Source: DATBLE01 sp963841405
GTDB taxonomy: Bacteria; Actinomycetota; Thermoleophilia; Gaiellales; Gaiellaceae
Direction: 5' to 3'
Assembly: GCA_963841405.1 (NCBI GenBank)
Contig: CAWJCM010000005.1
Location: 124,001 to 188,000, forward strand
Length of the DNA: 64,000 nt
The notes below the pieces were generated by a model. The model had not been told where the DNA came from, ran no database searches, and worked only from the letters and a program-made list of their open reading frames with translations. Every line of letters begins with the position of its first letter. The stretch's first letter is position 1. This document shows, piece after piece, positions 36,470 to 43,942 of this stretch. The translations under genes and the position numbers were made by a program.

Positions 36470-38626
36470 CTACCGGCGGCCTTTGCCCTCCTCGAGCAGC
36501 GGGGCGATCAGGGCTGCTGCCCGCTCTGCCCCGTCCGACTCGACCGGTCGATAGTCGACCGGTCGGCCGATCGTCTCGGCGATGGCTGCAGCGATCGTCT
36601 CGGCTGTTTCATGCTCGAAGTCCAGGCAGCGTCCGGCGCCGTAGCGCTCGAGCCGGTGGCGGACGTGGTGGTTCTGCTCGAAGTGGTGGCGGAGCGGGAA
36701 GTAGAGGAACGGGCGACGGTTCGCAGTCAGCTCCATCGAGGTGGTCAGGCCGCCCTGGACGACAGCCAGGTCGCAGGCGGCCAGGTGGCGGTACAGCTGG
36801 TGCACGTAGGCGCGCACCTCGAGCCCGTCGTGCGACGGCAGCGTCTCCGGCGGGATCCGGGGGCCGGCGACGACGATCATCCGCAGTGCCGGCACGCGCT
36901 CCTTGGCCTCGGGGAACGCGGCGATCACCCGCCGCAGGAGGTCGCCGCCGACGCCGGAGCCGCCGACGGTGACGATGCAGACCTGCTCGTACTCTGCGTA
37001 GCCGAGCTCCGCTCGAAGCGCGGCCCGGTCGGCGAAGTCGCCGGGGTCGAAGCCGGTCACGTAGCCGGCGAAGGAGAAGTGCTGCTCGGTCCACTCGCGG
37101 ATCCAGGGCAGGTGCGACGCGAACCGCTCGGGGACGATGTCGTCGGCGTTGCCGACGAAGACGGCCTGGTCGCGCACGCGCGGGAAGCGGGCGATGTGCT
37201 CGATCATCTCCTCGTTGTAGTCGCCGGTCAGGAACGCCTCGTGGTCGCCGCCGTCGGCCATCGGCAGCCAGCCGACGAAATCGGTCAGCCACACGTAGGG
37301 CGCCCGCTTCTGCTCGGGGTTCTCGTGCAGGTAGTAGTCGAGCTCCCAGGCCTCGTCGCCGATCCAGAGGTCGTACTGCTCGTCGGTGACGAGGTCGTGG
37401 AAGACCATGAAGTTGGAGAGCAGGATCTCGTCCATCCGGCGGATCGCCTGGAAGCAGTGCAGGTCGTGCTCGGCGGACTCGCTCTCGACATGGTGCGACT
37501 CGTTGGCCAGGTAGGTGCTGGCCGGGTGGATCCGCTCCCCGCGCGCCTCGAGCACGGCGGTGACCGGGTGCTGGGCGAGCCAGTCGATCTCCAGATCGGG
37601 ATGGAGCTTGCGCAGCTCGTCCGCGATCGCGACGTCACGCTGGGCATGGCCGAGGCCGATCGGCGACGAGATGTACAGGGCGCGTTTCCGGCGCGACCTG
37701 CCGCGAACCCAGCTGCGCGACGGCGGCGCGGGCGCGATGAAGTCCCGCAGGAGCAGATTGACCTGAACCGGGTCTCGGGCGTGCGGGAGGTGGCCCGAGC
37801 CTTCGAGGATCGTCATCGACCCGCCCGCCAGCTCCGCCAGCCGCTTGCCGGACGCGCAAGGACGGACAGCGTCGTCGCTGCCGTGGAGAACCAGTATGGG
37901 GCAGTCGATCCTGCCGAGGAGCGCCCGCACGCTCTCCTCGTCCGGAAGCCTTGGTGCCAGCGCGGTCGCGATCAACGTCTCCGCGTCGGTCTCCCGCCCC
38001 CAGCCGACGGTGTCCTCGCGAGGCTTGGTCGAGTGCGGCTCGGTGAAGCACTGCGAGAAGAAGAACTCGAGGAAGTCCTCGTAGTTGTCGGCCCAGTAGT
38101 GGCGGTTCCACTTGCCCCAGCCCTCGTACCCGTCCCGCTGCTCGCTGAACTCCTCCAACGCCTTGAGCCGCGGGGTGCTCGGTGCAAGCGGCAGCGCGGG
38201 GGCGATGAAGACCATCCGGTCCACCCGGCCGGGATGATCCGCCGCCAGCAGGAGCGACCGCTCCGCCCCGCGCGACAGCGAGACGACGGCCGCCCGTTTG
38301 GTTGCAGTGGTGTCCATCACCGCGAGCGCGTCGGCGGCGTACTCCTCCTCGCGGTAGGCCTCGGGCTCGGACGGGCGGTCGGAGCGCCCGTTGCCGCGGC
38401 CGTCGAAGGTGACCACGCGGCAGTGCCGCGCGAGGTAGGGGATCTGCATCTTCCAGTGCCGCGAGTGGACGATCGACCAGGTCGGCATCAACAGCACCGT
38501 CGGCTCGCCCGTGCCGTACACCTCGTAGAAGGTCCGGACGCCGTCGCGCTCGACGAAGCCCTCCTCGTCCGGGTAGCGGGCCCGCGTCTGCTCGGCCGGC
38601 GCCGAACGTCCCACCGCGATCGTCAT
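36470..38626 (-). CDS. Alpha/beta hydrolase fused to a MurG/GT1-like glycosyltransferase
   Basis: 718 residues. Residues ~1-285 are an alpha/beta hydrolase: PTVLLMPTW, VTFDGRGNGRSDRP, nucleophile elbow VVSLSRGAERS, late Asp in LHGSDDAVRP and His in EGSGHLPHARDP. From ~300 a glycosyltransferase begins (YISSPIGLGHAQRDVAIADEL) and ends with the nucleotide-sugar motif VVQGGLTTSMELTANRRPFLYFP. A basic linker joins them and the frame is continuous. The substrate is unknown; it might pair hydrolysis and glycosylation of one metabolite. The ATG overlaps the TetR stop (ATGA), so the regulator is cotranscribed. Confidence 0.85.
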   Translation of the reverse strand: MTIAVGRSAPAEQTRARYPDEEGFVERDGVRTFYEVYGTGEPTVLLMPTWSIVHSRHWKMQIPYLARHCRVVTFDGRGNGRSDRPSEPEAYREEEYAADALAVMDTTATKRAAVVSLSRGAERSLLLAADHPGRVDRMVFIAPALPLAPSTPRLKALEEFSEQRDGYEGWGKWNRHYWADNYEDFLEFFFSQCFTEPHSTKPREDTVGWGRETDAETLIATALAPRLPDEESVRALLGRIDCPILVLHGSDDAVRPCASGKRLAELAGGSMTILEGSGHLPHARDPVQVNLLLRDFIAPAPPSRSWVRGRSRRKRALYISSPIGLGHAQRDVAIADELRKLHPDLEIDWLAQHPVTAVLEARGERIHPASTYLANESHHVESESAEHDLHCFQAIRRMDEILLSNFMVFHDLVTDEQYDLWIGDEAWELDYYLHENPEQKRAPYVWLTDFVGWLPMADGGDHEAFLTGDYNEEMIEHIARFPRVRDQAVFVGNADDIVPERFASHLPWIREWTEQHFSFAGYVTGFDPGDFADRAALRAELGYAEYEQVCIVTVGGSGVGGDLLRRVIAAFPEAKERVPALRMIVVAGPRIPPETLPSHDGLEVRAYVHQLYRHLAACDLAVVQGGLTTSMELTANRRPFLYFPLRHHFEQNHHVRHRLERYGAGRCLDFEHETAETIAAAIAETIGRPVDYRPVESDGAERAAALIAPLLEEGKGRR

Positions 38627-39201
38627 CGGGTCTTCGCCTCGAGCCAGCCGTCGATCCAGGAAAGCAGCTCGTGGTGTCCCAGCTCGATCCCGGACATGCG
38701 GTCGAGCATGATCCCCTCGTTGAACGCGTACACGAGCGTGACCAGCGCTTCCAGCGGGATCTCGAGCCCGAGGTCTTCGCGGATGGGGGCGAAGGCTTCG
38801 AGCAGAACGGCACGCCACTCCGCATGCACGCGCGCGAGCCGTTCGCGGAGGTCCGGGCGGTTCCAGGCCAGTGCCTGCAGCTCGTACCAGATCTTCTGGT
38901 AGGGGCGGTCTTCCTCGAGATAGGCCATTGCCGTCCGCCACTTGTCGAGGAAGGCGGTGTCCGCCGCGTACATCTGGCGCTGCCGCTCGACGAGCCGGTC
39001 GGTGAAGCGCTCGAGGACACGGACGAGCAACTGCTCCACCGAGCCGAAGTAGTAGTGGACGAGGCCGTGGTTGAGCCCCGCCTCATCCGCGACCCGCCGG
39101 GTGGTGATCCCCGCTGCCCCGACCTCGACGAGCAGCCGCTCGGCCGCGTCGAGGAGCGCCTGCTCAGTTCCGTGTCCGGGACGGACTGCAGTCGTTTTCA
39201 T
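38623..39201 (-). CDS. TetR-family transcriptional regulator
   Basis: 192 residues. N-terminal HTH: LLDAAERLLVEVGAAGITTRRVADEAGLN, then HGLVHYYFGSVEQLL. The helical C-terminal domain contains RPYQKIWYELQALAWNRPDLRERL. Inserted between the monooxygenase (13 bp upstream) and the hydrolase-glycosyltransferase (ATGA overlap), it probably controls this polycistron. An inverted repeat at 41025-41053 ahead of the first gene is a candidate operator. Confidence 0.9.
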   Translation of the reverse strand: MKTTAVRPGHGTEQALLDAAERLLVEVGAAGITTRRVADEAGLNHGLVHYYFGSVEQLLVRVLERFTDRLVERQRQMYAADTAFLDKWRTAMAYLEEDRPYQKIWYELQALAWNRPDLRERLARVHAEWRAVLLEAFAPIREDLGLEIPLEALVTLVYAFNEGIMLDRMSGIELGHHELLSWIDGWLEAKTR

Positions 39202-39214
39202 CGACGGCGCTCGC

Positions 39215-39502
39215 TCACGTCTCGTAATGATCGCAGGAGACCTCGGCCAGCATGTGCTCCTCGCCGGGCTCGACGACCGCCTCGCGCCAGCGGGGCCCGG
39301 CGAATTCCTCGAGAGCGTCGACAGAGTCCCAATGGGTGACGACCACGAACTCGGGCTGATCGGTCCAGCGGTTGCGGCCCCAGGCGACGTGCGAGCAACC
39401 GGCGTGCGCCTTCACCATCGGCACGCCGGTCGTTCGCACGAAGCCCTGGAACTCGCCCTCTCTCCCCGGATGGACACGCGCCCTGAAGACGCGGATGATC
39501 AT
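39215..39502 (-). CDS. Antibiotic biosynthesis monooxygenase (ABM)-domain protein
   Basis: 95 residues: MIIRVFRARVHPGREGEFQG, VAWGRNRWTDQPEFVVVTHWDSVDALEEF. The small ferredoxin-like ABM fold, shared by quinol monooxygenases and heme-degrading proteins. Cofactor and substrate cannot be told from sequence. The ATG overlaps the stop of the small upstream gene (ATGA, 39499-39502). The frame is intact, unlike the two genes upstream. Confidence 0.8.
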   Translation of the reverse strand: MIIRVFRARVHPGREGEFQGFVRTTGVPMVKAHAGCSHVAWGRNRWTDQPEFVVVTHWDSVDALEEFAGPRWREAVVEPGEEHMLAEVSCDHYET

Positions 39503-39673
39503 GAGCGCCCGGCTCCCACATCGCGCCTGGTGCTGATCCTGCGGGGGCGTCGAATCCGGTCGAATGTGCTGCGGACTGCGATCCCCGCCGCGGCCGCCAG
39601 GACCGCGGCGGCAGGCATCAGCTGCAGAAAGCTCTCCTCGATCGGAAGGCCCCAGGACGTGCGCCGTGATCAC
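39499..39673 (-). pseudogene. Small membrane protein gene with a one-base insertion
   Basis: A GTG (39671-39673) overlaps the SBP56 stop as GTGA and would start VITAHVLG. After one extra base near 39650 the other frame continues LPIEESFLQLMPAAAVLAAAAGIAV (a membrane segment) and RSTFDRIRRP, ending in a TGA that overlaps the ABM start. The overlaps at both ends argue that this was a real small gene. The frame change is inferred from reading quality, not from an aligned homologue. Confidence 0.5.
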
Positions 39674-41000
39674 TGGAAGATCTCCGTCGTGCAGTCGCCG
39701 TTCTGGAGCCGCACCTCGTGTGCGCGGGCGGGCCCGTCCGGGCGGTCGTGGAAGTCGACGAAGAAGTCGCGGTCGACCTCCAGGCCTCCGTCCGGTTCGC
39801 AGTTGACGCGCAGCAGCCAGGAGCGCAGCCCGGGGTAGAACTGGTTGTCCCAGGTCGAGTAGAGCGAGTTCGTGACATAGAGGCGGCGGCCGTCGAAGGA
39901 CAGCTGCAGCATCTGCGGCCCGCCGTGCAAGCTCGCGCCCGGCATCGCTCTTCGCGTCCAGCAGGCCGCCAAGCCAGAGCTGTCCCGTCAGCTTGGGCTT
40001 CGACGGGTCGGAGACGTCGTACTGACGCAGGTCGCCGTGCAGCCAGTCGGAGAAGTAGAGGAAGCGGTCGTCCATGGAGAGGACGAGGTCGGTGATCAGG
40101 CCAGGGACGGGGAAAGGCCAGCCTTCGAGCTCGACGCTCTCGACCGCGATCACCTGGTCGGCGGTCAAGCCGCCGTTGTCGCGGTGGAAGTGCCACATCG
40201 TGCTCGAGAGGGCTGCGCCGACGAAGCCCGCGTCGGCGTCCGGGTCGTGCAGCCACCGAGCCTCGAGCGGGACGAGGCCGCTCTCGCCGAGGTCGAGCGT
40301 CTGCTCGACCCGGCGCTTGGCCAGGTTCCAGAAATGGAACCGACTGCCGTAGCGGCCGGCCGCGACATCGTCGAGGTCGAAGCCCTGCTCGTACGCGTTC
40401 GGTGCGCCGAACTCGGACGAGATCGAGCGCGTTCTTCCGCGGCTGGTACCAGAAGTCGTAGTTGAACGGTGGCGTCTCGCCGCCGTCTGCCAGCGGCCCT
40501 TCACTTCGAACGTCTTCGCGTCGAGCACGGCGAAGCCGCCGGCACCGTTCCCGTCGGCGTCGCCGAGCATGCTAGATGACGACGTTGTCGCCCGGCATGC
40601 AGTGCACCGTGTGCGGCCTCGTATAGCCGGTCTTCGCAACGAGCTCCTCCGGCTCGATCACCTTCTCGATCCGCGGCCGGCGCGGGTCGGCGGCCACGTC
40701 GACGATGTGCACGCGCGACGAGCGGAAGCCGGGAACAATCAGGTGCGAGCGATCGGGACCGTGGCAGGCCGACGAGCAGCGGTTCCAGCCGAAGTGGTGG
40801 AGCTCGTCGCCGACGTTCGGCATCGGCAGCTCGTGGACGATCTCACCGCGCTCGGCGTCGACGACGGCGAGGAAGTCGGGCTTCTCGACGCCGGTGCCCT
40901 CGTGGAGGCACGCCAGGTAGAGGAACTCCTCCGCCGGCGCCTTCATCGCCTCCTGCGGGGAACCGTGGAAGGACTGGGGCTTGACGTGTTCCTGCGACAC
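39670..41000 (-). pseudogene. SBP56 / methanethiol oxidase gene with at least four frameshifts
   Basis: The parts, read across frames, give a full-length selenium-binding protein 56 homologue. From GTG 41000 (SD GGAGGA): FLYLACLHEGTG, HHFGWNRCSSACHG, GYTRPHTVHCMPGDNVVI, then an in-frame TAG at 40572. One base further on, SMLGDADGNGAGGFAVLDAK resumes. Single-base shifts near 40487 and 40427 bracket ETPPFNYDFWYQPRKNAL, and another near 39930 precedes GGPQMLQLSFDGRRLYVTN ... NQFYPGL. Intact homologues oxidise methanethiol to formaldehyde, H2S and H2O2. It is a decaying gene or a patch of poor sequence. Confidence 0.8.
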
Positions 41001-41024
41001 GATCCTCCTCCTTTGTGCCTCGGC

Positions 41025-41070
41025 TTAGTCGGTCGGCTTATACGATTGACTAAATCGATCGAGATGTCAA
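41025..41070 (-). promoter_or_regulatory. Possible promoter/operator of the SBP56-TetR operon
   Basis: On the minus strand, TTGACA (complement of 41065-41070) lies upstream of the SBP56 GTG. TTAGTC and GACTAA form an inverted repeat (41025-41030 and 41048-41053) around a TATAAG-like sequence. The region is AT-rich for this genome. Exact -10 placement is unclear. The symmetry would suit the TetR protein encoded in the operon. Confidence 0.4.
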
Positions 41071-41115
41071 GTCCACTGAAGAGATGCACGCATCCGCGAG
41101 GATGAGCTTCGTCGA

Positions 41116-42357
41116 ATGCGGATCCTGCTCTGGCACGGCTACCTGCTCGAGGGCACCGGCTCGAACATCTACACGCGCGCCGTCGCGCGGGAGTGGGCGC
41201 GCGCCGGGCACGACGTCGTCGTCTTCTGCCAGGACCCGGCGCCGGAGCGCTTCGACCTCGGCGGCGCGGAGGTGGTCCGCCCTCAGCTGGACACGCGGCT
41301 GCCGGTCTTCGTGGTCGACCGGTACGAGGCGCTGGAGCCGGTACTGCTCCAGGACATGCCCGCCGAGGAGCGCGAGCGCTATGTCGGGCGGAACGCGGAA
41401 GCGCTCCGCGAGCACCTGCCGGCCGACCTCGTCTTCGCCAACCACGTCGTGATGGGCGGGCCGGTGGCGGCCGCCACCGGCGGCCGGTTCGCCGTCAAGG
41501 CGCACGGCTCGGAGCTCGAGTACTCGATGCGCGGCAACGCCGAGCTCGAGGAGCTGGGGGCGGCCTCGCTCCGCGGCGCGGGCGCCGTCTTCGTCGGCTC
41601 CGATCACATCCGCAAAGTCCTCCACGAAGTGGTCGGAGCCCTCGAGCGGGTCCACGAGGTGCCGCCCGGCGTGGACGTCGACCAGTTCGTGATCGAGTCG
41701 GGGGAAGACGCGCTCGCGGGGCTCCTGGCGGAGTGTCGGGCCGACCCGCCCAACCCCGGGAATCGTCAGGAACGCCTGCCGGACGAGGGGAACGAGCGTC
41801 GGCTGCGCGAGTTCCTCGCCGGGGACGCGCCGACCGTCCTCTACTTCGGCAAGCTGCTCTACAACAAGGGCGTCCACGTGCTGCTGGAGGCGCTGCAGGG
41901 CATGGACGTGCGCGCGGTCGTCGTCGGCTTCGGGGACTACCGCCGCGAGCTGGAGCGCATGGCCCCCCGGCGGACGCTGTTCACAGGCCCGCTCGAGCAC
42001 CGCCACCTCGTGCACCTGATCCCGCTGGCCGACGTCGCGGTCGTCCCGTCGATCTTCCCGGAGGCCTTCGGCATGGTCGCGGCCGAGGCTGCGGCCGCGG
42101 GCTGTCCCCCGCTGGTCGCGCGGCACTCGGGTCTCGAGGAGATCGCCCGCGGGATCGAGGACGCCTATCCCGCCGGACTTCGGCACCTGGCGAGCTTCCG
42201 GACGGGCGATTCGGTCGACCTCTCCGACAGGCTCCACGGCCTGCTCGCCCTGCCGGCAGCGACCCGCGCCGAGCTGGGGAACGCGGCCAGGCGGGTCGCC
42301 CTCGAACGCTGGTCGTGGACGGGCGTCGCGAGACGTCTGCTCGAACCCTTCGAATAG
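41116..42357 (+). CDS. GT4-family glycosyltransferase
   Basis: 413 residues, GT-B fold: N-terminal MRILLWHGYLLEGTGSNIYTRAVARE, VKAHGSELEY, PPGVDVDQF, the nucleotide-sugar domain start PTVLYFGKLLYNKGVHVLLEAL, and the E-x7-E region PEAFGMVAAEAAAAGCPPLV. It probably transfers a sugar from an NDP- or GDP-donor to a small molecule or lipid. Divergent from the SBP56 operon. YbdK-like and DUF1844 genes follow in the same direction (12-bp gap, then overlap). Confidence 0.9.
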   Translation: MRILLWHGYLLEGTGSNIYTRAVAREWARAGHDVVVFCQDPAPERFDLGGAEVVRPQLDTRLPVFVVDRYEALEPVLLQDMPAEERERYVGRNAEALREHLPADLVFANHVVMGGPVAAATGGRFAVKAHGSELEYSMRGNAELEELGAASLRGAGAVFVGSDHIRKVLHEVVGALERVHEVPPGVDVDQFVIESGEDALAGLLAECRADPPNPGNRQERLPDEGNERRLREFLAGDAPTVLYFGKLLYNKGVHVLLEALQGMDVRAVVVGFGDYRRELERMAPRRTLFTGPLEHRHLVHLIPLADVAVVPSIFPEAFGMVAAEAAAAGCPPLVARHSGLEEIARGIEDAYPAGLRHLASFRTGDSVDLSDRLHGLLALPAATRAELGNAARRVALERWSWTGVARRLLEPFE

Positions 42358-42369
42358 GCTTCCCGCTCC

Positions 42370-43521
42370 ATGGGTGAGGCCCAGAAGCTCCCGTACGACG
42401 AGCTGATCGCGCAGGCGCGCGCGGGGTTCGAGTCCGGCACGGATCTGACCGTCGCGGTCGAGGAGGAGTTCGCGCTGCTCGACCCGGAGACGCTGTCGCT
42501 GGTGAACCGCTTCGAGGAGGTGAAGGCGGCCGCGACGGGGCTGCCGGTCGACGACCACCTCGTGGGCGAGCTGATCGCGAGCGAGGTCGAGGTGCGAACC
42601 GGCCGTTGTGAGAGCTTCGCAGCGGCCTCCCGCCTGATGGGGCAGCGGCGCGCGCAGCTGGCCGAGCTGGCTGCCGGCCTGGGGATCTCGCTCGGCGCCA
42701 CCGGCACGCACCCGTGGAGCCGCTGGCAGGACCAGCGGATCATCGACACGCCGCACTACCGCCGGAACGACGAGCTGCTCCGCTACGTGGTCTGGCGGAA
42801 CAACACGTTCGGCTTCCATGTCCACGTCGGGATCCGCGGTGCGGACCGGGCGGTGGCTGTGCACGACGGCCTGCGCTCGTTCCTGCCGCACCTGCTGGCG
42901 CTGTCGGTCAGCTCACCGATCGTCGAGGGCGTGAACAGCGGCCTCCACTCCGCGCGCACGGAGATCTTCACTCGCATGTTCCCGCGCTGCGGGGTCCCGG
43001 ACGCGTACGGGAGGTGGGAGGTGTTCGAGGCGTACGTGCGCACGCTGTACGAGACGGGCTCGATCGACGAGCACACACAGATCTGGTGGAGCGTCCGGCC
43101 GCACCTCGCCTATCCGACCGTGGAGATCAGGATCTGCGACGGCCAGCCCGACCTCGGTGAGTCGAGGGCGCTGGCCGGCTTCTGCTACACGCTCGCGGCC
43201 CGGATCGCGCGCGCCGTGGACGAGGGCGAGCCGCTGCCGCAGCCGCCGCCGCGGATGATCGAGGAGAACTTCTGGCGCGCGATCCGCTACGGGCTGTCGG
43301 GGACCCTGCTCGATCCGCGGACCTACGAGGTGCGACCGGCCCGGGCCGAGCTCGAGCGGGTCGCGGCCTGGATCGGCCCGGTCGCCGACGAGCTCGGCGT
43401 CGTGTTGACGGTGCCGGCGACGACGGCCGCCGAGCGCCAGATCGCGCGCTTCGACGAGGGCTGGTCGCTGGAGGAGATCTACGCGGAGCAGATCCGTTCC
43501 GGTCAGGTCGTGCATGGCTGA
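42370..43521 (+). CDS. GCS2-family carboxylate-amine ligase (YbdK-like)
   Basis: 383 residues. TVAVEEEFALLDPET, GELIASEVEVRTGRC, GTHPWSRWQDQRI, FGFHVHVGI, and IWWSVRPHLAYPTVEIRICDGQ are typical of the glutamate-cysteine ligase family 2. Weak gamma-glutamylcysteine ligase activity is known for E. coli YbdK. Actinobacterial members may ligate other amines, and EgtA-type activity is possible. Cotranscribed with the glycosyltransferase, and overlapping DUF1844 by 8 bp. Confidence 0.9.
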   Translation: MGEAQKLPYDELIAQARAGFESGTDLTVAVEEEFALLDPETLSLVNRFEEVKAAATGLPVDDHLVGELIASEVEVRTGRCESFAAASRLMGQRRAQLAELAAGLGISLGATGTHPWSRWQDQRIIDTPHYRRNDELLRYVVWRNNTFGFHVHVGIRGADRAVAVHDGLRSFLPHLLALSVSSPIVEGVNSGLHSARTEIFTRMFPRCGVPDAYGRWEVFEAYVRTLYETGSIDEHTQIWWSVRPHLAYPTVEIRICDGQPDLGESRALAGFCYTLAARIARAVDEGEPLPQPPPRMIEENFWRAIRYGLSGTLLDPRTYEVRPARAELERVAAWIGPVADELGVVLTVPATTAAERQIARFDEGWSLEEIYAEQIRSGQVVHG

Positions 43522-43858
43522 GAAGCAGGACCCGCAGTCCGAGCCACAGCAGCCCTCGCAGGAGGAGTTGCTCCGGCAGCTGGAGGCGGAGTTCAAGCAG
43601 CTCAAGGTCGCCGACGTCCTCGTCCAGACTGTCTTCACGGTCTCGTCGCTCGGGTACCGGAATCTCGGGGAGGAGGACCGCGATCTGGAACAGGCGAAGC
43701 TGGCGATCGAAGCGCTGCGGGCGCTGGTGCCGGAGCTGAAGGACACCGTTCCGCCCGAGCTCGCCCGCGACCTCGACCAGATGGTCGCGAACATGCAGCT
43801 CGCGTACGCGAAGGCCGTCGCCGACAGTGGAGGCAACCGGGGCGAACCGCCCCTGTGA
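43514..43858 (+). CDS. DUF1844 protein
   Basis: 114 residues. KVADVLVQTVFTVSSLGYRNLG then LEQAKLAIEALRALVPEL is the DUF1844 core. The N-terminus is Gln/Glu-rich and disordered. Function is unknown; it is commonly found near rplT/infC or ligase genes in actinobacteria. ATG overlaps the end of the ligase gene by 8 bp. Confidence 0.8.
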   Translation: MAEKQDPQSEPQQPSQEELLRQLEAEFKQLKVADVLVQTVFTVSSLGYRNLGEEDRDLEQAKLAIEALRALVPELKDTVPPELARDLDQMVANMQLAYAKAVADSGGNRGEPPL

Positions 43859-43942
43859 TCGGATACGCTCTCGCGCTTGTGAGACAGGCTTTGGCGCGCC
43901 GACGCCGTTCGGCGCCGACTTTGTGAGTGGAAAGGGAGCGTA

